Source: Natrialba magadii ATCC 43099 (GTDB taxonomy: Archaea; Halobacteriota; Halobacteria; Halobacteriales; Natrialbaceae). From it: 64,000 bases of DNA. The DNA lies in the NCBI RefSeq assembly GCF_000025625.1, contig NC_013922.1, positions 1,302,001 through 1,366,000 of the forward strand. The letters run 5' to 3'. The position numbers and the translations under genes were made by a program. The notes beneath the pieces were generated by a model. The model ran no database searches, had not been told where the DNA came from, and saw nothing but the letters and a program-made list of their open reading frames with translations. Shown piece by piece: positions 55,939-63,591 of this stretch (positions are counted from its first letter, which is position 1; each line of letters begins with the position of its first letter).

Positions 55939-56325
55939 TCACTGATCTGACTGCTGCCTCGACTGTGTCGTACCGTCTGTGTTGGAGGCCACACGCACCC
56001 ACAGTTTGACCTCCGAGACGAGCGCGTGATCCTGCTGGTAGCCGTCGATGTCGTAATCGACCGTGATGTAGGTGATTTCGCGTTCCTCGACGACGTACGT
56101 CGTCTCGGTGGACTCCTCGCGGTAGCTAACGGCGTTCGTCTCGAAGTCGCCCTCCGCCTCTGCTTCGACGAAGGTGATTCGGTCGTCGACGTTGGGGATC
56201 GCGATCGACCTCGCGTCGTAGATCGCGTCGACGAGTTCGCCGCTTTCGCGCTCGTAGACGTAGAGGGAGATTTGATCGGTGTCTGTACCTGGACTCGAAT
56301 GTGCGTGTTCGTGCGTGGATGTCAT
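55939..56325 (-). CDS. 128-residue protein of unknown function in the surface cluster
   Basis: An acidic cytosolic-looking protein (no signal or helix): MTSTHEHAHSSPGTDTDQISLYVYERESGELV, then DDRITFVEAEAEGDFETNAVSYREESTETTYVVEEREITYITVDYDIDGY, alternating in a way that suggests a beta sandwich. No family recognised. It is preceded at 141 bp by the shared ATTACAATA element and followed by the 552-residue gene, which puts it in the same regulon. Confidence 0.68.
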   Translation of the reverse strand: MTSTHEHAHSSPGTDTDQISLYVYERESGELVDAIYDARSIAIPNVDDRITFVEAEAEGDFETNAVSYREESTETTYVVEEREITYITVDYDIDGYQQDHALVSEVKLWVRVASNTDGTTQSRQQSDQ

Positions 56326-56465
56326 TTGGCGAGGTCTCGTGTGTCCGCAGAACGGGCCTGGTTCATTGCGGCAACGTGTCTCGGTAAGCGAGAGAGGGCG
56401 AAACTGCAACCGCTGTATTGGACTATTCGCGCGACTATCACAACGAAACCAGCAGTCCCCACCTG

Positions 56466-56475
56466 TATTGTAATA
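56466..56475 (-). promoter_or_regulatory. Shared promoter element, copy 1
   Basis: TATTACAATA on the minus strand, 141 bp before ATG 56325. The same decamer occurs before two further genes of the cluster at nearly equal distance. It can serve as TATA box with a leader of about 110 bases or as an activator site. Confidence 0.65.
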
Positions 56476-56525
56476 TGATTATTGACGGCCGAAGGACAGT
56501 ATTCAATCCTGAACTTCCTTCTTTG

Positions 56526-56551
56526 GGTCAAAGTATAGGTCATTTTGACCT
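56526..56551. promoter_or_regulatory. Nested inverted repeats upstream of copy 1
   Basis: AGGTCA-TTT-TGACCT (56537-56551, exact) overlaps GGTCAAA (56526-56532) / TTTGACC (56544-56550). Candidate operator about 55 bp upstream of the ATTACAATA element. Confidence 0.4.
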
Positions 56552-56724
56552 GTCGCTGTTGCTGGAAATCGAAGGTTTTGGCTGCTGGTTACGTCTTCAT
56601 CAACCACAGAGAAAACACAATCCGTAGTGACATGTGGATAGTAGTGACTGAACGATTCTCGATAAATACGTGAGGTTGTGTGGGGGCCGTGTTGGCCGTC
56701 GGAAAGAAGCTGTCCGTGGTAGCG

Positions 56725-57276
56725 CTACGCTGTTTCGGTCGCGTTACCGACAATCGTTAGCGTGTCTTCAACGGTCGTTCCGGGATCAACATCTGCGGAG
56801 TCGATGAACACGCCTGCATCGAAGTCTTCGCCGGGCTCGAGTTCGATTCCACGGTCCTTGTTCGTCAGTAGGGACCGCTCGTCGTGATCGCTATCATACA
56901 GCGCGATGTCACCGAGCTCACCCGAGAACTCGCTATAGACGACGACGGGGTCAGTTCCCTGATTTCGAACTTCGACTAGCCGGTCGAAGTAGTACTCAGA
57001 GTTTGTTCCGAGGCCGTCTCCTCGAATCACATCACCCTCGCTCGCTCCTGGGAAACTGAATTTAGTTCGATATCCCGGGTTTCGGGATCGTTCGAGAACG
57101 TCTCCCTCTTCGTTTTCAGTTGGGAGAGCGTTTAATCCGAGATATGCTCTCTCGTCAGTCTCGATGTCAACCGAGATTTCTCGGTCAACTCGGCTCGTAT
57201 TGAACGCACCACTACTAACTACCAGTGAACCGCTTGCTGCGCCCGTAACGAGACCGAGGAAATTACGTCGTTTCAT
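56725..57276 (-). CDS. DUF1102-type exported surface protein
   Basis: A 183-residue protein with Tat-type signal MKRRNFLGLVTGAASGSLVVSSGAF, then the shared block SGAFNTSRVDREISVDIETDERAYLGLNAL. The mature part is beta-rich, with a late VRNQGTDPVVVYSEFSGELGDI. It lies 51 bp after the next DUF1102 gene, probably one transcript. Function is unknown; the fold may be TasA/camelysin-like, but this is inference. ATG 57276 is chosen for its position before KRR. Confidence 0.8.
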   Translation of the reverse strand: MKRRNFLGLVTGAASGSLVVSSGAFNTSRVDREISVDIETDERAYLGLNALPTENEEGDVLERSRNPGYRTKFSFPGASEGDVIRGDGLGTNSEYYFDRLVEVRNQGTDPVVVYSEFSGELGDIALYDSDHDERSLLTNKDRGIELEPGEDFDAGVFIDSADVDPGTTVEDTLTIVGNATETA

Positions 57277-57327
57277 TTGTATCACCTTGCGGCTACACGG
57301 GCTGAAAACCGTGTTCCGCAAACGGGC

Positions 57328-57891
57328 TTAGTTCGTTGCCTCAGCGTAGACGCCGAGCGTTTCTGGAAGGTCGTCTGGTTCCCCTTCAGTTTCAGCGTCT
57401 CGGCCAACGAACTCGAAGTGGACGTAGACCTCGTCACCAGGGGCGATGGTCGCTCCATCGGCAGCTGTTCCACCGGTGAAGTCACCGTCGCCGTTGACAT
57501 CGTTGCTGGTGCCGATTTCCTCGAACGAGTAATAGGCGCGTGGGTACTCTGTCTCCCACTCAATGGAATCAAGGGATTCCGAGAGAGTGACGGAAATGTC
57601 GTCTGTTCCGTTGTTACGAATCGCGAACACGTCCGTGAAAACGTAGTTTGCGTTCTCGCTCAGCCCTTGGCCGCCTTCTCCGTTCGACCCGAAGTCGATC
57701 TTGAATTCTCCGTCGTCTTCCGTCGAATAGGCACTAGTTGCTTCGAGGCCAAGGTAGGCGTTACTGTCCTCGACGATGTCGACGGTTACTTCTCTGTCTG
57801 CTCGGGCGACGTTAAACGCGCCAGTGCCCATCGCCGCAGCTGCTCCTGATGCCAGTGCTCCCATTCCGATTACGAATTTGCGTCGTTGCAT
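57328..57891 (-). CDS. DUF1102-type exported surface protein
   Basis: A 187-residue paralogue: Tat-type signal MQRRKFVIGMGALASGAAAAMGTGAF, then NVARADREVTVDIVEDSNAYLGLEATSAY. Further on, NYVFTDVFAIRNNGTDDISVTLSESLDSIEWE matches the FTIxxxG core of its relatives, ending with YVHFEFVGRDAE...LGVYAEATN. Preceded by the ATTACAATA element at 127 bp. The ATG at 57891 is the only one directly before the twin-arginine motif. Confidence 0.82.
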   Translation of the reverse strand: MQRRKFVIGMGALASGAAAAMGTGAFNVARADREVTVDIVEDSNAYLGLEATSAYSTEDDGEFKIDFGSNGEGGQGLSENANYVFTDVFAIRNNGTDDISVTLSESLDSIEWETEYPRAYYSFEEIGTSNDVNGDGDFTGGTAADGATIAPGDEVYVHFEFVGRDAETEGEPDDLPETLGVYAEATN

Positions 57892-58017
57892 TGTTGGATT
57901 CTCCGTGTGTTGTCGCCTGCACGTCGTCACCGGCGGACACCGCGTCCACCCCGACACCGGTCGCCACCGCCGCAATCCCCATCGAGGGATCACAATTCGT
58001 CCATCGGGAACACCGGA

Positions 58018-58027
58018 TATTGTAATA
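58018..58027 (-). promoter_or_regulatory. Shared promoter element, copy 2
   Basis: TATTACAATA on the minus strand, 127 bp before ATG 57891, in the 277-bp gap that otherwise holds no gene. Confidence 0.65.
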
Positions 58028-58168
58028 TATTCGTAGACTAGCTTCTGAGAAGAATTGAGTTTAGTCAACGGACCCAAGAGAACGGACTCGAGACAGTATC
58101 GGACGAGTTGAGAACACACTCGACCAGTAAACAGCAGATAGACCACCCCTCAATCAGTCATCTCTCGG

Positions 58169-58768
58169 TCAGATATCGAGGACGTCGAACGGATCAGCAG
58201 CCGCCTCGAACGAAATCTGATCGAGAAGGAGCCCCGACCCGCCGTCTTCGAGCACCGTCGTATCCAGGACGATATCGACGGCTGCCGCTTCGCCCGGCCC
58301 GAACGACGCGGCTCGCCCCGGCACAGTCAGATCGCTCTGCCCGCCATTCGGCCACGCTTCCGTCGGAACGAACTGAACGACGTCCTCTGGGAGCGCCTCG
58401 GTTACGTCTTCTCCGTCGTTGAAGAGCCGTGTATTGACCGCACCCTGATCGCCTGGACCTGAGCCGTTCGTTCCCTGATAGCGGATCGTGAACGCCTCTT
58501 CGATCCGTGTCACGGCGTTTGGGTTGACTCCCTCGCCAGCGGTAACGCTGTCATCGAGTCGCACACGAAACTGGCCGTCGGCGTCCTGATCGACGAATTC
58601 CGTTGTGTTGTCGGTCGCATCCAGAGCGAGATAGGCCGTGGAATCGTCTGCGACGGTTATCGCGACCGATCTGTCCGCTTCCACACTCGAGAACGCGCCT
58701 GTTCCCATTGCCGCGCCGATTCCAGAGACCGCTGCGCCCAGTCCGATGATGAATTTGCGTCGGTGCAT
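58169..58768 (-). CDS. DUF1102-type exported surface protein
   Basis: A 199-residue paralogue: signal MHRRKFIIGLGAAVSGIGAAMGTGAF, then SSVEADRSVAITVADDSTAYLALDATDN; a beta core with NPNAVTRIEEAFTIRYQGTN; a C-terminal strand LDQISFEAAADPFDVLDI. No cysteines are seen in the mature part. It is transcribed separately from the copy downstream, each having its own ATTACAATA element (132 bp here). Confidence 0.82.
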   Translation of the reverse strand: MHRRKFIIGLGAAVSGIGAAMGTGAFSSVEADRSVAITVADDSTAYLALDATDNTTEFVDQDADGQFRVRLDDSVTAGEGVNPNAVTRIEEAFTIRYQGTNGSGPGDQGAVNTRLFNDGEDVTEALPEDVVQFVPTEAWPNGGQSDLTVPGRAASFGPGEAAAVDIVLDTTVLEDGGSGLLLDQISFEAAADPFDVLDI

Positions 58769-58899
58769 TGGTAGGTTTCGTATCTGTGGTCGTCGTCGTG
58801 GTCGTGGTCAGCACGAAATCATCGCCTGCGACGTGAATTCCTGCCTCTCACGGCATATCATTGAAACGCCCAGTAGGTGTGGAGGTAGCGTTCGGTTAT

Positions 58900-58909
58900 T
58901 ATTGTAATA
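58900..58909 (-). promoter_or_regulatory. Shared promoter element, copy 3
   Basis: TATTACAATA on the minus strand, 132 bp before ATG 58768. Confidence 0.65.
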
Positions 58910-59100
58910 CGTTCATAGTCGCCCTTCCATTCGATGTTTCGGTTGTTCAGGGTGAGCCAGACCACTGAACTGGGTGGGAAACGGACACCCGAGAGTAGTC
59001 ACGTCAGCTCTGCTCAGATGGCTACAGCAGCCACCCCATCCCACCAACCAACTTAACTGATCACTCAAAGCAACGTATTAACCGAAATCGACAAAATCAG

Positions 59101-59136
59101 CCAAACCAGCCAAACCAGCCAAATTAGCCAAACCAC
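59101..59136. repeat. 9-bp tandem repeat
   Basis: Four consecutive units CCAAACCAG, CCAAACCAG, CCAAATTAG, CCAAACCAC in the long divergent spacer. Confidence 0.85.
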
Positions 59137-59365
59137 CTCCGAAACCACTCGCAAGGCACGATACAATCAATCGCTGAGTGTCGTATTGAGGCAATTGACT
59201 CCACAACGCCAGCAGTAACACAGCGGTTGACACGCACAGGCTCACCAATACCACCTCTTATTCAACCGTTCCGAAGCGAAAATTGGCGATAACGCCCGGA
59301 ATAGCCGCTTTGAAGCCACATAGGAGGAGTGGTAATAGCCAATTTTATTTCAAAAAGGCTGAACG

Positions 59366-59383
59366 ATAGATAGTTTTATCTAT
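59366..59383. promoter_or_regulatory. Palindrome over the regulator's TATA box
   Basis: ATAGATA-GTTT-TATCTAT: perfect 7-bp arms with a 4-base spacer. The centre (59374) is about 32 bp before ATG 59406, where the TATA box is expected (TTTTATCTATA). A dimeric regulator bound here would block TBP, so it is a good candidate for auto-repression. Confidence 0.6.
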
Positions 59384-59405
59384 AGAAGTGTTGACCCACC
59401 AACCG

Positions 59406-60023
59406 ATGCGGGGGACTGGAATTGATCATGCGCAGGAGGTACATGTCTCGCAATCGGGTCAAGAGAGGCTCACTGAGGACGAACTCTTCGAATTACTGTC
59501 GAACCGGCGACGGCGACACATCCTACACACACTCATCAACGAAACCGAACAGGTCGATATCGGAACACTCTCACAGGAAATCGCTGCCGAGGAAGACGAG
59601 CTCGCGTTCGACGAAGTCTCGAGTAGCGACCGAAAACGCGTCTACACTGCACTCCAGCAATCACACCTCCCAAAGATGGACAACGCGGGTGTTCTCGAGT
59701 TCGACCGTGATCGCGGCACTGTCGAGGCGACGCCGGCACTCGAGGACATCGAGATCTACATGGATGTCGTTCGCGGGCGCGAGATTCCCTGGAGCGACTA
59801 CTATCTCGGCTTGACGGGGATCATCGCCGTCGTACTCGGCGGCGCAACCCTGAGTGTCGGACCGTTTGCACTCCTCCCACTATCCGCGTGGGTCGCGTTT
59901 GCGATCGTTGCGCTTGCTGTCTCAGCGCTTTCGCACCGATACTACGCGCGACAGAATCGGCTGGGGATCGGCTCGTCACCACCAGCATCGAGCACCGAAC
60001 TCGAGTACGAGGAGTCAGCGTAA
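59406..60023 (+). CDS. Membrane-tethered HTH regulator (DUF7344-type)
   Basis: A 205-residue protein. The wHTH has LTEDELFELLSNRRRRHILHTLINE (about 22-46) and SSDRKRVYTALQQSHLPKMDNAGVLEFDRDRGTV. Two membrane helices follow (LGLTGIIAVVLGGATLSVGPFALL and SAWVAFAIVALAVSALSH, about 135-180) and a short polar tail. Such proteins can sense the cell surface from the membrane. ATG 59406 is preferred to GTG 59388, which would lie too close to the TATA box. Likely controller of the surface cluster. Confidence 0.83.
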   Translation: MRGTGIDHAQEVHVSQSGQERLTEDELFELLSNRRRRHILHTLINETEQVDIGTLSQEIAAEEDELAFDEVSSSDRKRVYTALQQSHLPKMDNAGVLEFDRDRGTVEATPALEDIEIYMDVVRGREIPWSDYYLGLTGIIAVVLGGATLSVGPFALLPLSAWVAFAIVALAVSALSHRYYARQNRLGIGSSPPASSTELEYEESA

Positions 60024-60100
60024 GCGTCGATCATGAACGAAACGGGACCGACGAACGGCACCAGGAGTTCGTTCGAGCGGGCTGGAGGTCGATCGAACCG

Positions 60101-61213
60101 ATGAAACGGACACGACGCGCTGCGCTTGCGCTGGTCGCCGGTTCGAGCAGCCTGCTCGCAGTCGAGACGCTCGGGTACTCGAGTAGCAGCGTGGATCGGT
60201 CGTTCACCGCCGACGTCGTCGATGACGAGCGGGCGTATCTGGGTCTCGATGAGGAGAGCCCGAACGACGGACAGTTGTTCGATAGCTCGCGAGAGGCACC
60301 GGCAGCGTTCGACGTTGTGAATCAGTTTACGGTATCGATCGAGGTTGCGGTTGCATTCGAGAGCGACGGAGGAAGCGAGAACGAGGGCGCCCACCCAACA
60401 GACAGCAACAGACCCGACCTTCGGGTTGGCACCATCGAGGACGGCGAGTTCACACCGGGAGTTCACGCGTCACTCACACCAGGAGCGCAACAGTCCAGAC
60501 TCGCCGTCGACCTGAACCCCTGTGGAATCAGTCACGGCGAACTCGCTGCCGAGCGGTCCGGAACGCTCATCATTACCGCCAAGAACGATGCCAGCGACGC
60601 AGACGGATCGGAAGCGATGGCGACGGTGTCCCGATCGTTCGTACTCGAGTCGAATCTGCTCGCGCGAATCGGCGTCCCGTGGTCAGATGCGGTTGCGGTG
60701 GTTCGAGCGGAGTCCGGCGCCGAACTGGTAGTCGAAGTCGTCGACTGTCCGAGCGGGGAAACGAGGACTCGTCTCGAGACAGGACTGGACTTCCCAGCGA
60801 TCCTCCGGTTGATTCCGGAGCGACACGACAACTCGAGTGCACGACGGGAGCAGCGAGACCTCACTGTCGATTCGATCGATGAAATCGAGGCGACGGTTGA
60901 ACAGTCGACGCCAAACGGTGAGCCCAAAAATGGGGGCAATGGATCGGGAGAGAATTCTGGAAACGGTCAAAGAGACACATCTGAGAACAATTCAGATGAT
61001 AGGACGGGGAGTGGACCCTCGAGTACGTCCGGTGACGGAGACGACGGAAATACTGAACCTGCCGAAGACAACGTAACCGACGAAGCAACGAGACAACCAA
61101 CCCAGGACAACGAGCCATACGTCGAGGTCACACCAAAATCGATTGCGCCGAATGAGTCTGACGCTGACGTTCCCGTCAAAACGATTCGGGTTCCGTTCCC
61201 GGCGACTGACTGA
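60101..61213 (+). CDS. Long DUF1102-type exported protein
   Basis: A 370-residue relative: MKRTRRAALALVAGSSSLLAVETLGY (weak twin-arginine signal), then SSSSVDRSFTADVVDDERAYLGLDEE, the block shared with the three smaller paralogues. A beta domain with NQFTVSIEVAVAFE continues to about 255; after that come an Asn/Gly/Ser/Asp-rich linker and a short conserved-looking end. It follows the regulator by 77 bp on the same strand and is probably co-transcribed. It may be a cap or adhesion subunit. Confidence 0.75.
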   Translation: MKRTRRAALALVAGSSSLLAVETLGYSSSSVDRSFTADVVDDERAYLGLDEESPNDGQLFDSSREAPAAFDVVNQFTVSIEVAVAFESDGGSENEGAHPTDSNRPDLRVGTIEDGEFTPGVHASLTPGAQQSRLAVDLNPCGISHGELAAERSGTLIITAKNDASDADGSEAMATVSRSFVLESNLLARIGVPWSDAVAVVRAESGAELVVEVVDCPSGETRTRLETGLDFPAILRLIPERHDNSSARREQRDLTVDSIDEIEATVEQSTPNGEPKNGGNGSGENSGNGQRDTSENNSDDRTGSGPSSTSGDGDDGNTEPAEDNVTDEATRQPTQDNEPYVEVTPKSIAPNESDADVPVKTIRVPFPATD

Positions 61214-61322
61214 CTGACCTCGAAACCGGCGCTTTACGTTCCAGTTTTCACGTTCGATTCTCACGTTTGGCTTTCACCGTTCAACCTGTGGGGTTTTGGC
61301 TGTAGCTGTCAGAAAAAGGCTC

Positions 61323-62243
61323 TCAGTAACGGTTCAAAACCCCATCCGCGAACCGATCCAGCCCGCGCTCTGCATCCTCGGTGTCAACTGAGACGATCAC
61401 GTGGTCGAGGCCCAGCGCGTCGAGCCGGTCAAAATAGTCCTGGAACCACTCCATCCCGGCCCGATATCCCAGATGAAGCGGCTCCGGCTCCGCGCCAGGG
61501 TCGTCGGCGAATTCGACGCGAACCGCGATGGCGAACGGTTTCTCGCCGGCAGCCTCGCGCCACTGCTCGAGGTAGCTCTCGAGTGTCGGCTCTGGCAGGT
61601 GGTAGAACAGCCAGCCGTCACCGTGGTCGGCGATCCAGGCGTCGGACTGGCGTGCGTTGCCGGTCGGCAACAGTGGAATCGTCTCCGTCGTCGGCGTCGG
61701 GACGAGATCGAGGTCGCCCTCGAGGTGGCCCCACTGGCCCTCGCGTTCGACGAAGTCCTCGCGCCAGAGCGCGCGGACGGTTTCGACGGCTTCGCGGAAC
61801 AGTGCCCCGCGTTCCTCGCGGTCGACGCCGAACGCCTCGTACTCTGGGTCGCGGTCGCCGGAGGCAACGCCGAGGACGAGTCGGCCGTCCGAGAGCTGGT
61901 CCACCGTCGCAGCGGATTTTGCGACGTGAATCGGGTGTCGAAGCGTGAGGACGACACTCGAGGTACCGAGTGCGATTTCGTCCGTGTGTGCTGCGACGTG
62001 TGAGAGCCACGGCCAGGTGTCGAACGTCTGGCCGGCATCTCCGAATTTCGGCCAGTACGTCGGAACGTCGCGCGCCCAGAGGCCGTCGAACCCGAGTGCC
62101 TCGGCTCGCTGTGCGAGTTGTATCTCGGCTTCAGCGTCGGGCATCGACCGATTCGTACCCGTTATGGGGAAGCCGACACCGAACGTCAGCCCGTCGCCGT
62201 CGAACAGCCGTCGATAGCCAGCGTTTTCGTGTCCAGTCGGCAT
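61323..62243 (-). CDS. LLM-class (F420/flavin-dependent) oxidoreductase
   Basis: A 306-residue TIM-barrel enzyme of the luciferase-like family. LTFGVGFPITGT starts the barrel; RAEALGFDGLWARDVP, IALGTSSVVLTLRHPIHVAKSAATVDQLSDGRLVLGVASGD and the LPTGNARQSDAWIADHGDGWLFY region are canonical. It uses reduced F420 or FMN; haloarchaea have F420, so either is possible. Substrate unknown. Confidence 0.9.
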   Translation of the reverse strand: MPTGHENAGYRRLFDGDGLTFGVGFPITGTNRSMPDAEAEIQLAQRAEALGFDGLWARDVPTYWPKFGDAGQTFDTWPWLSHVAAHTDEIALGTSSVVLTLRHPIHVAKSAATVDQLSDGRLVLGVASGDRDPEYEAFGVDREERGALFREAVETVRALWREDFVEREGQWGHLEGDLDLVPTPTTETIPLLPTGNARQSDAWIADHGDGWLFYHLPEPTLESYLEQWREAAGEKPFAIAVRVEFADDPGAEPEPLHLGYRAGMEWFQDYFDRLDALGLDHVIVSVDTEDAERGLDRFADGVLNRY

Positions 62244-62325
62244 TCGTCCGAGCTATCGGGGCGGAGCGGATGACGGTATCGGTCTGTACGCACGCCGAGG
62301 CGAAATTTCACAATCGGCGGCCTGC

Positions 62326-63396
62326 TCAGAGATCGACTTCGAACGGCGCAAACTCGTCTGCACGGCTCGCGAACGCACCCAGCAGCGTCGCAATCTCCTC
62401 GAGGTCGTCCGTATCGATCAGCTCAACCGGCGTGTGCATGTACCGGTTCGGCACGCTGACCACCTGCGAGGGGATCGCCCCCGCCGCAGTGAAGAAACTG
62501 TCCGCGTCCGTCCCGGTTCCGCGACCGAGCGCTTCGACCTGTAACTCGAGTTCCCGTTCGTCTGCGATCGATCGCAGCGCGTCGAAGACGGCCGGATGAT
62601 TCGTGCTGCCGCGGCCGAGGGCCGGGCCGCCGCCGAGTTCCATCTGGCTTGTCTTTGTGCTCGGCGCGGAGGGGTAGTCGACCGCGTGGCCAACGTCGAC
62701 GACGAGGACGGCGTCAGGTTCGAGGTCGAAGCCGACCATCTGTGCGCCCTTCCGACCGACTTCCTCCTGAACCGTGGAGACGGCGTAGACGGTCGCGTCG
62801 GTGCCGGTTTCGACGGCCTGTCGGAAGCCCTCGGCTGCCGCCCACGTCCCGACGCGGTTGTCGAGCCCGCGGCCGGCGAGGCGAGTTTCCGAGAGCCACG
62901 ACACTGTCGAGGAGAACGTGATCGGATCGCCAATTTCGATGCGCTCGCGCGCCGCGTCCTCGCTTTCAGCGCCGATATCGATCCAGAGATCCTCGATGTC
63001 GGCTTCCGACTCGTCCTCACGAAGGTGGATCGCGTTCTGCCCGATCACACCCTCGACAGGGCCGTCGGAAGCGTAAATCGTGACGTGTTGGCCCTGCGAG
63101 ACCGTCGGATCAGTACCGCCGACACGACCCGGCCTGACGAAGCCGTTATCGTCGATCGACTTGACGAGGAAGCCGATTTCGTCGACGTGGCCGGTAAGCG
63201 CGATTTCGGGTGCGTCAGCGTCGTCGGCACTGGCCCCCTCGTGTACTGCAACCGCGTTTCCGTAGGCGTCCGTCCGAACCTCGTCTGCGAACTGGCTGAC
63301 GTAGTCGATCCAGACCCGCTGGCCGCGCGTTTCGTAGCCCGATGGCGAGGGCGTCTCGAGTAGGTTCGTGAGGAATTCACGCGAATCGTCGTTCAT
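62326..63396 (-). CDS. M42-family aminopeptidase
   Basis: A 356-residue zinc/cobalt aminopeptidase forming large tetrahedral particles that degrade peptides after the proteasome. LETPSPSGYE starts the fold; ALTGHVDEIGFLVKSI gives the first metal histidine, GLDNRVGTWAAAEG the bridging Asp, STVQEEVGRKGAQMVGF the catalytic glutamates, VDVGHAVDYP the next metal Asp, and YMHTPVELIDTDDL the last His. ATG 63396 begins MNDDSREFLTNLL. Confidence 0.93.
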   Translation of the reverse strand: MNDDSREFLTNLLETPSPSGYETRGQRVWIDYVSQFADEVRTDAYGNAVAVHEGASADDADAPEIALTGHVDEIGFLVKSIDDNGFVRPGRVGGTDPTVSQGQHVTIYASDGPVEGVIGQNAIHLREDESEADIEDLWIDIGAESEDAARERIEIGDPITFSSTVSWLSETRLAGRGLDNRVGTWAAAEGFRQAVETGTDATVYAVSTVQEEVGRKGAQMVGFDLEPDAVLVVDVGHAVDYPSAPSTKTSQMELGGGPALGRGSTNHPAVFDALRSIADERELELQVEALGRGTGTDADSFFTAAGAIPSQVVSVPNRYMHTPVELIDTDDLEEIATLLGAFASRADEFAPFEVDL

Positions 63397-63591
63397 GGCG
63401 TCCGATTGGTCGGGTTGTACTTTACGTCCGGTGATTTCCGTGTCGGTGCGACTGGGTAGTGTCGCCACTGGTGAGCGGGTTGCATAACGCTGTGGAGTCA
63501 CCGTTCACACGTCGTTGCCTAAAAATGGAACCTAGTCGTCGAGCGGGCGAGCCACGCGACTAATCGGTGACCAGCAGTTAGCGGTCAGCGA

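Larger units (their letters stand above)
56326..56724. other. Intergenic region with promoter element
   Basis: 399 bp, AT-rich. It contains the shared element at 56466-56475 and an inverted-repeat cluster at 56526-56551. No gene seen; short frames in it lack coding bias. Confidence 0.65.
58769..59405. other. 637-bp divergent intergenic region
   Basis: AT-rich spacer between the DUF1102 genes and the regulator gene. It contains copy 3 of the shared element (58900-58909), four 9-bp CCAAACCAG-type repeats (59101-59136) and the regulator promoter with its palindrome. I find no gene in it. Confidence 0.7.
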
